64,000 nt of DNA from Prinsepia uniflora (GCA_032719365.1 CM064872.1:73162752-73226751), one strand, 5' to 3'. Positions 1-11,374 are shown, numbered from the stretch's first letter. The notes: generated from the letters alone by a model not told the origin. Program-made: numbers and translations.

Positions 1-1832
1 CCACTGGGCCCCTGGCCCGACCACATAACTCAAAAGGGTCTCAGCCCGATTTCGTAAACCAATTGGGCCCCTCACCCGATCACATAATTCAAATGGATCT
101 AATGCCCAAGTTCATCTTTCCAAAACCAAAACCATGCCGTAGAACCATTATTAAACTCACAATCACATAGTAATAGCATAAACTCGTAAACTTTGAAATA
201 CGTGTAAATACGAACTTACCTCGAAATATGTGCAATCATGTAAACCACCAGTGCCACAATCATCATCATAGGAATCACGTATGTAAAACATATAAAATAG
301 TTACGCATGCATCACAGTTTAGAAAACGAAGTTCACTCACAGACCGTCCTACGATGCCGCCTCGATACGCGTGCTATATGCCTCTCCGGGCTAATCACCG
401 TCATCGGGACTCCTAAACTTGTCCAAATCATACTAGAGGGTTACTAACTGCCTCATTAACCTCTCATTAAAACCCCGTAATTTTTCCGAAATTTTAACTA
501 TTTTGAAACTCGATCCTAAACCTTCGGACACCCCGAAACATATCGAAACGACGTCCGATCAACACAATACCAGTCCCAAAATGTTCGTTACATCGAATAG
601 ATGATTTCACATGTTAAAAGTTTCCCCAAAAAGCCCCTCATGCACCCCCACGCGTGGCCTGAACTCTCTGCACGTGAAACCCACACGCATGGGCACTGTT
701 CATCTTCTTCCTCAGGCAAACCCGATTCAGACCGGTTCGGTCCAACCGAATCGGCATTCTTGGTTGAACACCCTAACTAGTCCAATTTCAGTCCATTTTC
801 GGCCTTCCCAAATGATGATTGAACCGGCCACATTCCTCCGCCGTGTTCTCGACCTTCCGGCCATCTCCAGTCTTAGTTTTGGTTCCAACAGTTTCCTTTC
901 AACCTCCAAGACATTACCCAATCCATCAATTCGATTGAAAACTAAGAACTCACGAATTATCATTTTCGAATCCAAACTTACTTTTCACTGGTTTGACAGC
1001 CACCGCCCACGGACGACCTCCATTCCACGCTAGAACAACTCCTAGAAACCTCCAGAACATCATATAAGTAACCAAATCAATCATCCAACTTCCTAATCCA
1101 AACTCACGATTTTGAGCTAAAACAGGGCTCACAGGTTTGGTTCCACAGTCACCACCGCCGTCCACGACGGTCATCGTCACTGACACCATCAACATCGCCA
1201 TCCCTCACACTCCAACTTTCCTTCACGAGTCATTTGCATCAGATGAGGTTTAGAGGGTTTATGGGTGATGGGGTTCACGGTTTTTGGAGGGATAACAGAG
1301 AAGGGTGCTGTTGCAAGATTAAGAAGAAGATGATGATCAGATTTGATGATCGAACGGTGAGGATGAGAAGATATGAGAGATGAGCGGCTGGGATTAGAAT
1401 ATGAATAATATATATAATTGACGAATGCGACAAGATCCCCAATTTAAGGAGAGTGGCCAATGGGATGAGTGACACTTGTCACTCATCCAAGGGCCCTACC
1501 AGAAATATCTGCCATTCATAATTAATTAATATTAAATTCAAATCCTGAGGCGTAAGTTCCCGATTTTGGTTTCGTGACTATAACTTCTCCTTTCGACGTC
1601 CGATTTCGACATGCCGCCTGTTTACGGACTCGTAACGTCCTGATTTACGCCACGGTCATCGGTCCTCGTACGTTTGACTCCCCAAGTCAAAAGTCAACAT
1701 TTTGCCCAATACTATAGGCAAAATGGTCATTTTACACCGTCCATCCGGTTTCGCTCAACTAATCATCGATTAATCTCACTAATCCTCCATTAGTCACTAA
1801 TCCAATCCCAGAATTCGGGACGGGTCGTTACA
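1..1832 (-). mobile_element. LTR K (partial, runs off the window start)
   Basis: The right end at 1811-1832 reads, on the minus strand, TGTAACGACCCGTCCCG, the same 5' terminus as LTRs G and F. The LTR therefore runs leftward and is cut by the window edge. It holds the family palindrome (1463-1488), the donor-like ACTGTGAGTGAAC on the minus strand near 331-343, and short modules such as gggcccctggcccg near its left edge. No coding sequence is recognised; the short open frames here are not protein-like. The right flank enters a LINE ORF1 relic. Intact, solo or truncated status cannot be judged. Confidence 0.8.
1463..1488. repeat. Perfect 26-bp palindrome in LTR K
   Basis: Left arm GGATGAGTGACA, a 2-nt centre CT, then the exact reverse complement of the arm. 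The same element recurs in D (10891), H (54626), F (58806) and, with one mismatch, G (49511). Confidence 0.9.
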
Positions 1833-3332
1833 TGACATCAGCTTGACGTCAGCCGTTGACCAGCGACGACCAACGTTGATCACACTTTGACTGGCGTATG
1901 GGGGCATGTGGACCTGAATTTCGAAGTCAAACTAGGAGGTACACCTACCCCACCTGCTGGCTATCTTGGTTCAGCAATGGTGCCATTGCTCTGTGTGTGC
2001 TACTTGGAAACGGCAAAAGTACCCTCACCTGATGGTATGAGAACAGAGGAAGGTACAGATGGGACTAGACCAACCCATACCCATTTTCCCTTCCAAGAAT
2101 CCAAACCATTGGTTGCAATGGTAGAAATAGTAAGGATGGCCCTAGCAGCATCCGCTGGAGTGACATCAGCGAAACCAACATGCTTTTTGCCTAGCCTATT
2201 GCATGACTCCACATTTTGAGCATATTAAGCCAAACGAGCCTAACGATCAGATGCCTCAATCTCTCATTATTTCTTAATTAAATCAACTAGAGGTTGGAAA
2301 TCCTCGTCTCCTACAGTATGTGACATTGAATAGTTTTTGGGGCTCTTCTCCTTGTTTGACACAACCCTTCTCTACCCATCTTCCAAAATAATGGGTTCTC
2401 TTCGTGCCTGCACCGCCACCATGATTTCTGTCTCCTTACCCTCATCCTCTATCTAAATACCTCCCCTTCCACCAATTTAGATAACCATCGAAAGGGTATT
2501 CCTCCATGACACCCCTCACTGTCTCTGTGCCTAGTAGCAGGCCTAGACCGTCGTGGACTGGTGTGTTTTGCTTTAATGTAATCATAAATCACCTGTAAAA
2601 AAGGTCCATAAGGTTTCTTCTTAGTATTCTTGATTATTTAATCCACAAAAACACATTCATGTATAATATAGCCAATTCTCCCACAATTATAAAAAAAAAA
2701 GTCAGGCAACCTCTCATATTTGCAGTCTGCCCACTCCTGTTTTCCAGATGACATCAGCAGCTTGCTAACATGCTTAAGTGGCTTAGTGACATCTAGTCGT
2801 ACCTACACTCGTAGGAATTTCCCCACACACTATCCCTCATTCCAGGGGTCACATCCACATAGGAGCCAATTTGGTTTCCGATTAACTCACTCGTCTTTGT
2901 TGCCATTCGAAGGAGAGGGACATTATGGATTTGAATCCAGAATTCAGAATGGGGCAAATCCATGCATCAAAGAAGGAGGTGAGTTCATAACTGGTTCCTC
3001 TGAGAGAAGAAGTGATTTTTTGAAGTTCCAAGAACCCCCAGCACCTTACGCTTGTCTGCGTCCAACTCGAAACGAAATAAGAATAAATTCTCACCAAGGT
3101 CTCGTGCAAAAATCTCTTGTGTGGTGTTCCAGATTTTCAAAATTGTCTGCTTGGAAGATTCGTGGTAAAAGGTGTCAGACATGAGAACCTTGCATACTAA
3201 GGAAAGGCGCACGTTGCAAATCACATTATCTGTCAAGACCCGACCCTCCTCGGTCAGGACCCGACTCATCTAGCACCATTTTGTCCGCTTTGGGCCTCGC
3301 CCTCACGGTTTTGTTTTCGGGAGCTCATGTTG

Positions 3333-3397
3333 CAACTTCCCAGGGGGTCACCCATCATGGAATTGCACCAGACTCAACTCGCTTAACTTTGGGGTTC
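3333..3397 (-). promoter_or_regulatory. 5S rRNA-like Pol III promoter block, left LTR of Cassandra
   Basis: On the minus strand this segment carries AAGTTAAGCG and, further on, GATGGGTGACC followed by CTGGGAAGT. Spacing and sequence match the 3' half of plant 5S rRNA, including the A-box and C-box internal promoter elements. The intermediate part is diverged from 5S. Cassandra elements are known for having captured this promoter; activity of this copy is unknown. Confidence 0.85.
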
Positions 3398-3725
3398 CAA
3401 TCCCCCCCAAAGCCACTTGAGCTCCCAAAAGTCCTAGTGCTAGATAGCTGTGTGCCTACACCTTTAAGGCACACCACCATCCTCTCTCAGACCATTCCCC
3501 CTCGTAGGAATGTGGGATTGTTCACCGTTCCCTCCAGGACACGGGTGTTACAATCCACCCTCCTTAGGGCCCAGCGTCCTCGCTGGTACACTTCTAGGTC
3601 GGGGTTTGGCTCTGATACCAAATTGTCAAGACCCGACCCTCCTCGGTCAGGACCTGACTCATCTAGCACCATATTGTCCGCTTTGGGCCTCGCCCTCACA
3701 GTTTTGTTTTCGGGAGCTCATGGTA

Positions 3726-3790
3726 CAACTTCTCAGAGGGTCACCCATCATGGAATTGCACCAGCCTCAACTCGCTTAACTTTGGGGTTC
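3726..3790 (-). promoter_or_regulatory. 5S rRNA-like Pol III promoter block, right LTR of Cassandra
   Basis: Second copy of the 5S-like block, 393 bp from the first. AAGTTAAGCG and GATGGGTGACC are intact, with a few substitutions nearby (CTGAGAAGT instead of CTGGGAAGT). In the minus orientation this is the 5' LTR, so it would drive element transcription. Confidence 0.8.
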
Positions 3791-4005
3791 CAATCACCCC
3801 CAAAGCCACTTGAGCTCCCAAAAGGCCTAGTGCTAGATAGGTATGTGCCTACACCTTTAAGGCACACCACCATCCTCTCCCAGACCATTCCCCCTCGGAT
3901 GAATGTGGGATTGTTCACCGTTCCCTCCAGGACACGGGTCTTACATTATCCTCCTCAGTGAGGTCGAAGGGAACGACATCCACTTCCTCCTTCGTGAGGG
4001 TCAGA

Positions 4006-5940
4006 TGACAAGACCCATTCTGAATATCCCTCGATATTCGTGAAGGAACCTGTTCCCATCTGACAATGAATCGGAAGTACCTAAAGTAGCCTTATATAAA
4101 AGATAATGCAACATCTTAAACGACAAACATTTTCAGACAAAGGATAGTTAAATTTACAGGACCGTTGACATCACAAGTTCGACTAGTCAACAATATTACA
4201 GAGCATAGGTACTGTTATAGATAGGGATCAAAATCCTACTCTGTAGGGTGTCTGAGTGCGCAATGGTCTATTTATTCCACTGCCTCGTTATCAGTCCCAG
4301 TCTCAGTGCACTGGCCTGGAGGGTCAATAAAACAGAAAAGGTGTGAGTGGACAAAACAAACTTTTATAAATACATTTAACAAAATACTTTCTTACCCTCC
4401 AATTTCACAAACATGCATGCATATCACAAAACATGAGTAAATTTCCTCCAAGCATAAATATTTATAAATCAATCATCTCGATAAAACCACGGGACTTATT
4501 TCTATATTCAATTTCATTAGTCACGTTATCCATGCTACGCGAGCAAATCAAATAGGCTCAAGGACCGCTCAAATCCGAGCATGTCGATGTGAACACATCA
4601 CCAACCGATATCCAGATCGTTGTGAACACATCACTGATCGATCTCCACATAATACCAGCACATCTGATCTGAGTCGAGCCTCCCTCGGCTGCACGACAAC
4701 AGACCGTGCTACGTTACCTCTCCGGGCAACACATCGTATCCCGGAGGCGAGCGTTATCTCCAAGGTGCACTCTGGGAAAAACATATTCCCAACTGGAAGC
4801 CCTAAATATCCACAAAATATCACCATCATGAAAACCAGTGAAAAACAGTTGCATTGAAAACCAAAATCATTTATTAACACAGGGTCTCGACCCAAAATAA
4901 AGTTTCCTCAAAATCCGTAAACTAGAGTCCCGATTAATTCCATAAATATGAAAACCATCAAAATCATCATGTAATCACATGGAAACCCAAATCCAATCGA
5001 AATCACAACTCCATTGGGTCTCAAGCCCAATATAGCATTTTCACGCAAATCTGTGCAATCGTAACCCGAGTTTCTAGTTTCACGTAAATCCATAAAATAT
5101 ATCCGAAAACATTACGTAAATCCATTAAATCAATCCCTGATTCATAATCTGAGTCAAAACATCATTTTCAACTCCGGGCCTACGCCCAAAACATCAATTT
5201 CATAATTTTTCAAAAATCGTGCAAAAAATAATATAATAATCTAGAAAATCGAGAAATCGCCTGATCGAAACATCAATCATGTCAAATCATATAATAAAGC
5301 ATTTAAAATATATATATGCATGCATCACAGTTAGAAAACAAAGTCCACTCACACACATCGTCCTGATTGTTCAATCCCGAGCGATTCGCTCTTCCGAAGT
5401 CCTGGGACAATCCTGGCCTGTCAAACAAAGTGATTTAAGGTTACTAGGCTGTCATAATCCCAAATAAATAATTCTTTAATCGTCGGAATTTAATAATATT
5501 ATATAAACATAAACTTATATGCCACTGACACTCAAAAGTACCCCGAACACGTGTCTGATTGACTCGAAACCTGTGCCAATAGCTTTGTGTCATCGAGAAC
5601 ATCAAAACACATTTTGAACAATTTCCCAGAAACTCACCCACGCGCCCTCACGCACTTGAACAGTAATTGCTACAGTGCATCCTTTCCACCCGTTTCTTTG
5701 GTAAACGGGCTGAGAACCCGCGACATGACCCGGATTGTTCTCCCTCAATTTGATCTTGATTCCTTCAATTATTTCACCTGATTCCTTCTAATCCATCTTA
5801 ATTTAAGTTCTATGTCTTTAGTTTCATCAATCAATGTCTAAATCCATTAATTCTCCAATGGATCTTCGAACGGGTTTCAGATTCAATCTCACCCGAACCC
5901 TAACAATTTCCCCAATTAATACGGGAAGTAACCTAAGATC
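4006..5940 (-). mobile_element. LTR L2, truncated at its 5' end
   Basis: It starts with TGACAAGACCC (minus-strand LTR 3' terminus GGGTCTTGTCA), preceded by TCAGA. It contains the family inverted pair: GTGTGAGTGGAC near 4345 and GTCCACTCACAC near 5345, and the ATGCATGC motif. The expected opposite terminus (..TGTTACA on the plus strand) is absent; recognisable LTR sequence fades near 5940, where Ty1/copia sequence begins. No gene is seen in it. Short open frames inside are chance. Confidence 0.7.
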
Positions 5941-5943
5941 ATA

Positions 5944-6119
5944 ATGAACATTAAATTCCAATGGGAAAAAAACCTTGTGTTTCACCAGAAAACTAAGCAC
6001 ATCAGCATGCGTTTTCACTTCATCAGGGATGCTATTCAAGCTGGGGAAGTGGATTTGGTTTACTGCAGGTCAGAGGACAAAGTTGTAGATATCCTTACCA
6101 TGGCATTGCCAAAGACAAG
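5944..6119 (+). pseudogene. Ty1/copia RNase H C-terminal fragment
   Basis: Encodes a fragment with VFHQKTKHIS, HFIRDAI and VDLVYCRSEDKVVDILT, the conserved C-terminal end of copia RNase H and polyprotein. It is close to the copy at 24007-24170, with roughly a dozen base differences by eye, but is a separate copy. It is flanked by two broken LTRs in opposite orientation. Its right end fuses to LTR E through a shared GACAAG (6114-6119). Confidence 0.8.
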
Positions 6120-8390
6120 TGTCACCCATCCATTGGCTCTTAATTCACATACATGCATTAACCATTCCATTTCTTCATTTCAAAAACACAACCTGATCTC
6201 ACGCCCACCATTCTCCTGTGCAACCCAAACCAATCCAACCCTTCCTTTTCGACCATGACTGAGGACAGAGTGAAGTGAGGATGCTGAGGAGGTTGCTGGG
6301 CGGCCAGAACCGCCGTGGACGGCGGCGTGGAGGCAAGGAACCCGAGAGGTACTCGATTGAACCCTTTTTCATTTTATTTTGGTTTTACATGCTATAGTTG
6401 ATTCTAGGTGATTAGAATGAGCTTAGGGGGTTATTAGGAACCTATTAAGATGGTTTTGGGAGGTGTTGGATGGCTGTGAAGCCGTGGGTGGATTTTGGAA
6501 ACATTGAACCGTTTGGTTCAAAATCAAACCATGGGATTTAGATGTTTTTGATTAGTTTTAGGGATTGGAATGGATGGGAAACATCAAATTAGGAAGAAAG
6601 GAATCAATAAGGAAGAAGTAGGATGAAAAATGGGGAGTCTAGAGCACAGAACCAGTCACACCGGTCCAGTTGGACCGGCCAAACCAGGTGAACCGGCCGG
6701 ACCGGTCGGCTGTGTGGGGAAGATAATGAATAGTGTTCTGAGCCTTCTAGGAGCGCGTGAGGGCACGTGAACAGTAATTTGGCAAAGTGTTCAACATATG
6801 AAATCTTCTATTCGATGTAACGAACATTTTGGGACTGGTCTCGTATCAATCAGACATTGTTTCGATAGGTTTCAGGGTGTCAGAAGGTTTAGGATCGGTT
6901 TAAAAATAGTTAAAAGTTCGGAAAAATTATGGGGCTTTGATAGGAGGTTAATAAGGTAGTTAGTAACCTTCTATTATGATTTGGACAGGTTCAGGAGAGC
7001 CTATGACACGCATATCGAGGCGGAAGCTCGGACGGTCTGTGAGTGGACCTTGGTTTTCTAAATTGGTGCATGCATAAATGTTTATTATATGTTTTAATAC
7101 ATGTTTGGTAATGTCATGGGTGCATTTGTATGTGGTTACGTATAGGCACATATTTTGAGGTTTCGGCCCTATACGGTGCCTATACGGGTCGATAATTATT
7201 TATTGGCTTTAATGATTTGGATTTGGATTTCCAAATGGATAAACTCGGGTATGAGACCCATTTGGTTTTGCCTCGGGCATATGACCTGAGATATCGGGCA
7301 CGGTGTCCAGGTTACTTTACGGTTTTGATTTCAGGTCAGGGAACCTTAAATAGATTTCCCGGTTCATGACGGTTTATGGGAACCGGCATGAACCTTTGTT
7401 ATGGTATCGTGGTTCATGACGGATTATGGGGACCGGCATGAACCCTTGTTATGTTATGATGGTACATGACGGTTTATGGGAACCGGCATGAACCCTTGTT
7501 ATGTTATTGTGGTACATGACGGTTTATGGGAACCGGGCATGGAGGAACCGGGCATGAACCCCTTATATATATATATATATGAATGGAAAGGATATTATGG
7601 ATCATGACGGTTCAGGGGAACCGGGCATGGATATTTGTATTATGTATATATATGTTCATATACCTTCCTTTACTTCTATTATCTCCTCCGGGGAGGGTCG
7701 TTGGCCTGCGTGGACCCCGGAGTAGTCACGGAGCACTGACTGAGTGGAGTCACCCCCCAGTTGGGTTCCTTACTCTCAGGAAGGCTATGGTTACTATAAC
7801 CTCGGATAGGATCAGTAGTCTGCGGACATTGACCTTAACTTTGAGAAGACTCGGATTGAGACCCGAGTAGCACGCGCGTAGTTTTGGAAACTATGACAGG
7901 ATTGGTTGTGTGAATTATATGTATATATGATATATTTGATATGTGATGTGTGGTTACATAGGATTTGTGAAGTGGCTCGTGTACTTGGTTTATTTCTAGT
8001 TTGGGCTGAGTCCCTTATGGATTTGGGCAGTGGCTCGTACGGTCGTTTTCATTATGGTTTTGGGCTTAGTTCCCCCATATGGTTCTTTCGGTTAAATGGT
8101 TTTCGATTGCATGCATGCTTTGTAGTGAAGGGTACAGATGTCTTTATGGAAATTTTTTTATAAACTTTTGTTTTGTCCACTCACAGCTTTTAATGTTTTG
8201 ACTGCCCTTCAGGTTGACATCGAATGTGGACTGTAGCAGAGACCGGGATATCACATACCTCCTCCAGATCCTGGCGTACTCTGATAGCCCGGGAGGGCAA
8301 AGGTCGGAAATATCCCTTATCTGACACTTCATGTCAGACAGGAGCAGGGTCATCCCGCGTTAATTCCGGGGATTGGGATGGGTCCTGTCA
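6114..8390 (+). mobile_element. LTR E, lacking about its first 0.5 kb
   Basis: Plus-strand LTR ending GGGTCCTGTCA at 8390. By comparison with LTR F it lacks about the first 0.5 kb: its first bases correspond to the centre of the family palindrome. It contains CTGTGAGTGGAC (7037-7048), GCATGCAT, a 50-bp minisatellite, GTCCACTCACAG (8175-8186) and a CCCTTCAG acceptor-like site at 8205-8212. Copia gag begins at 8391. No coding sequence. Confidence 0.8.
7361..7560 (+). repeat. 50-bp tandem repeat in LTR E
   Basis: About four copies with period 50 (starts near 7361, 7411, 7461, 7511), each with the core CATGACGGTTTATGGGAACC followed by GGCATG. Related arrays sit at the homologous place in LTR H (52620-52870, minus) and LTR F (60263-60500), with different copy numbers. 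Confidence 0.9.
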
Positions 8391-8601
8391 GAGAAGGAAG
8401 ATCTAGTGGAGAGAAGTGCAAAATCTGTGGCAAATTGCATTATGGAAAGTGCTGGTTTGAAGGAAAAACAAAATGTTACAAATGCAACAAGTTTGGTCAC
8501 ATTTCCAAAAACTGTGGAAGTAAACCAGCAGTGAACATTGCTAAGCAAGATGACATTGACAGGTCATGAGTCCTTGCTGGTGGACATTGACAGGGATTTG
8601 A
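8391..8601 (+). pseudogene. Ty1/copia gag zinc-knuckle segment
   Basis: Encodes CKICGKLHYGKCWF and then CYKCNKFGHISKNC, a CCHC zinc knuckle of Ty1/copia Gag. It is followed by a stop and by sequence leading to TTTGA (8597-8601), the left TSD of solo LTR D. The element resumes at 11375. No protease active-site D-S/T-G motif is seen on either side, so part of the protease has been lost. The upstream gag and 5' LTR are missing from the window because LTR E abuts here. Confidence 0.75.
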
Positions 8602-9898
8602 TGACAGGACCCGCCCCGATCCCATAGGGACCACAAGGGGACGTGCCCTGCTCCCGTCTGACACCCAATAATTCATACCAATTTTAACCTCAAAACATCA
8701 AATTCATAAATAACCAAATTAAAGTCATACATCAAATCCGAATTAAACGAATGTCAGACAAGGGATGAAAACCAAAATTACAAGATGCGAGCACGACTCT
8801 AAAGTAAACCTGCGGGTACACCGCCCAACAGGGGATCAGGTACGCAGAATGTAGATCTACGCCTCAGCCTCAGGTTCCTCCTCTACCTCAGTTTCACGAC
8901 CTGGAGGGGTTATCAAAAACATTAAGGGTGAGTGGACCGAAACTCAAGTTTATGAAATCGTTTGATAATTAAACATATAATTTACCCCTCCGTTTTCCAA
9001 ACATGTGTGCCTCATCATTAAAAATCATAAATAATATAATATGAATCATAAGGCATGTAATAAAACCATAAGTAAAATTTTAGCTACTGCACTATACACT
9101 CCAATCCCGACATCCCAGATGTCTGACGTCCCTGACGTCCAATAGGGTCACAATCACAAGGCTACGCGTGCCACTCGGGTCTCAATTTCCGAGTTCATTC
9201 CCCGAACCCCGTTCGGGTACTGCATCCCCGATGCTTAGCGTCATAGACGCTGAACGTACTAGACGTCTATGACCTCTCCGGGGTACCTCGCCGGAGGAGA
9301 CAATATAATATGGAAGGATCTATACAGTGCAGTAACAAATGCATTTTATTGATATCCACATGCAAGACATATATATACATAGATAAAATCCGAACCAATC
9401 ATTAAGTTTCATCAGACGGGTCTCAAGCCCAAATACCGTGAAACGTGCCATAACCATATTTTCCATATCATCAAAACCATTATTGATTTAGCATGTGAAT
9501 AAGTATAATAAACCAGAAAAACATTTATGCACGCAAGGGTTTAAGAAAATGGCCCACTCACAGTACAATCCTGCTAGAAACCGAACGTATACCCTCGTCC
9601 TGGTACAAATGTACAATCCCTGTCAAGTCCAAAGTATTCGTAAAGGTCAATACAAACCCCTAACATTCAACCATGAAAGCCTAGGCCGAAACCGGCCCGG
9701 AAAAGCCGCCCGAACGCGCTTCCCAAGGCAATAAACCTTAATTTGACCAACTTAATGATCTCCGATCGACCCGAAACCACCGCCATTGGATCCAGATCGT
9801 CGAAACCTAAAGAATGGTGGTGGTCCCACCAAAAACACTGTTCACACGCGCCCCCACGCGCGCGGTCAACGCGTCGGTCAACGCAGGAACAGTCCTGC

Positions 9899-10155
9899 TG
9901 ACGTCAGCATGACGTCATGCTGACGTCATCTGACAGCTGTCAGGTCTGACATGTCAGACTCTGACAGGTGCCACGTGTCAACATCCGATTGGTCCACCTC
10001 ACTAATCTGTCAGACCACGTGTCAGATCTGACATGTGCCACGTGTCAGCACGGCACTGGTCCACGTCACTGACATGTCAGTGACACGTGGCAGTCCCTGA
10101 CTGGTCCACGTCACTGACATGTCAGTGCTGACTGTACACCGACATGTGACACGTG
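9899..10155 (-). promoter_or_regulatory. ACGT-core motif array in LTR D
   Basis: Three TGACGTCA palindromes (9899, 9910, 9921) and five CACGTG G-boxes (9972, 10016, 10039, 10084, 10150), with many GTCCACGTCA and TGACATGTCA palindromes between them. CACGTG and TGACGTCA are classic plant bZIP (and bHLH) binding cores. In LTR sense orientation the block lies upstream of the donor-like site near 9560, the expected place for a U3 promoter. Binding is not shown. Confidence 0.7.
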
Positions 10156-10890
10156 TCGGCTCACGGTTGGTCCACGTCACCTGACAGACTGACAGGGTGC
10201 CACGTCATCACCGCTGTCCTCAGACGGGTTGACCCGTATTCCTGCAACTCGGGTCGATCAGACCCGCGATCAAGACCCGGTCACCATTTCTTCATTTCTC
10301 AATCATTTTCATTCCTTTTGATTCCTAGCTACTCGTCTGGATCCTAGGAAGGGTTCTATGGAATTAGAATTGAGAAAAACAGATAGGATCGAGGGCCTAC
10401 CTCGAAGAACAGAACTGGCCTCCCGTCGCAGTTTAGTCGCCGTCCTGATCCCCTCCGGCCACGAGCTCAATTCCAGTGGGTTCCTGGAAGTCCCTAGAGT
10501 CGATTAGGATCCATGAAGAATAAAACTAAACGTGGGAAAACAAGTTACCAAAATCTGGGTTTGAAACCGTCACGGGTTTCCCTGGTTCCTTCCTCGCCGC
10601 CGTCCTCCGCCGTGGTCGCTGCCGTCGCTCAGCCTCACCAGGGAGTCCCCAACACGCAGACACAGAGAGTGGGTGATGAGCTGGGGTGTTTGATCGAAAT
10701 GGGCAGAATGTGCTCTGCGGGTAAGAAATATAAAGAATGGAGGGAAAGGAACGGATGGCCCAGATTTGATCTCAAGGATGAGATCAATGGCTCAGATCAG
10801 ATCAGGGGTTTTCAAATCCAAGGGCTGAAATTTAAAGTTGATTTAAATGCTATTAAATCCCTTAGTGGATCTGATCCAATCTAGCCAATG

Positions 10891-10914
10891 GGTGAGTGAC
10901 ACTTGTCACTCACC
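10891..10914. repeat. 24-bp palindrome in LTR D, covariant form
   Basis: Arm GGTGAGTGACA, centre CT, then the exact reverse complement. Compared with K, H and F (arm GATGAGTGACA) the second base is G instead of A, and the partner in the other arm is C instead of T, so pairing is kept. Confidence 0.9.
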
Positions 10915-11374
10915 AGGTGTCCTCCAATCAGATTTCCTGAATATAATATTCGACACGAAAACCGAGACCCGAACCTCCCGATTTCACGTTTCTGACCATA
11001 ACTTCCCCGTACGAAGTCCGATTTCGGCGTGCCGCCTGTCTACGGACTCAGGACGTCGAGGCCTACCCAACGATCCTTGAGTCAACAGAAAATTAGTTGC
11101 CAAAAGAAAAGTCAACATTTTCCCCGAAAGTCCAAATTACGGTAATGCCCCTGAACTTCCGATAGTCATAACTTTCTCCCTAATCGTCCGAAATGGACGT
11201 GCCACCTGTCTATGAACTCGTGACGTCCCGAACTACGTCACGGTCATAGGTCAAGGTTCATTTAGTTCATCAATCAAAAAGTCAACAATTTGACCATACC
11301 AATCACAAGGGTAAAATCGTCAAATCACACTTTAAATTATAATATGGGAATCCTCGAATTTCCGGGGTGTTACA

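Larger units (their letters stand above)
3231..3945 (-). mobile_element. Complete Cassandra-type TRIM retrotransposon
   Basis: A 715-bp terminal-repeat retrotransposon in miniature on the minus strand. It has two 322-bp LTRs (3231-3552 and 3624-3945), each TGTAA..TTGACA on the minus strand, and a 71-bp internal region. A 5-bp target-site duplication TTATC lies at 3226-3230 and 3946-3950. Next to the 5' LTR (right side), the minus strand reads ATTTGGTATCAGAGCC, an initiator tRNA-Met primer binding site; a purine-rich stretch CTAAGGAGGGTGGAT abuts the 3' LTR. No coding capacity, as expected of TRIMs, so it relied on proteins from other elements. I count about 16 LTR mismatches by eye (near 5%), so it is not recent. 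The 5S-like block in each LTR identifies Cassandra. Confidence 0.9.
1833..4005 (-). pseudogene. Decayed LINE ORF1 (DUF4283-like, degenerate zinc knuckle), split by a TRIM
   Basis: The minus strand carries a broken LINE ORF1-like frame. Its upstream part lies at 3951-4005 (residues such as LTKEEVDVVPFDLTEED), is interrupted by the Cassandra element, and resumes at 3230 with NVICNVRLSLVCKVLM and a DUF4283-type block (W..TQEIFARDLGENLFLF) down to about 3070. Further downstream, near 2645-2720, a relic reads YERLPDF then YNCGRIGY..HEC. This matches the zf-CCHC_4 knuckle of plant LINE ORF1 proteins, but the first Cys is replaced inside a poly-T tract and the His is Tyr. Several frame breaks follow and 1833-2600 gives only weak protein signal. 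Non-functional. The family assignment rests on motif recognition only. Confidence 0.65.
8602..11374 (-). mobile_element. Solo LTR D, inserted in the copia element
   Basis: A 2773-bp solo LTR on the minus strand: TGTAACACCCCGG at 11374 running to GGGTCCTGTCA at 8602, with TSD TTTGA at 8597-8601 and 11375-11379. It contains the family palindrome in a variant form (10891-10914), a dense ACGT-motif block (9899-10155), the donor-like ACTGTGAGTGGGCC at about 9552-9565 and the pairing GGTCCACTCACC near 8936-8947, all on the minus strand. No coding sequence; open frames in it look spurious. Confidence 0.92.

Noticed and set aside
611..1033. A 140-codon open frame in LTR K
   Set aside because: Low-complexity composition, homologous LTR positions in other copies are not open, and no domain is seen.
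2720..3184. A 154-codon plus-strand open frame
   Set aside because: It lies opposite the LINE ORF1 relic, whose minus-strand reading has recognisable DUF4283 features.
10513..10884. A 123-codon frame in LTR D
   Set aside because: It opposes the LTR sense strand, and no recognisable domain or homologous open frame was noticed in K or H.
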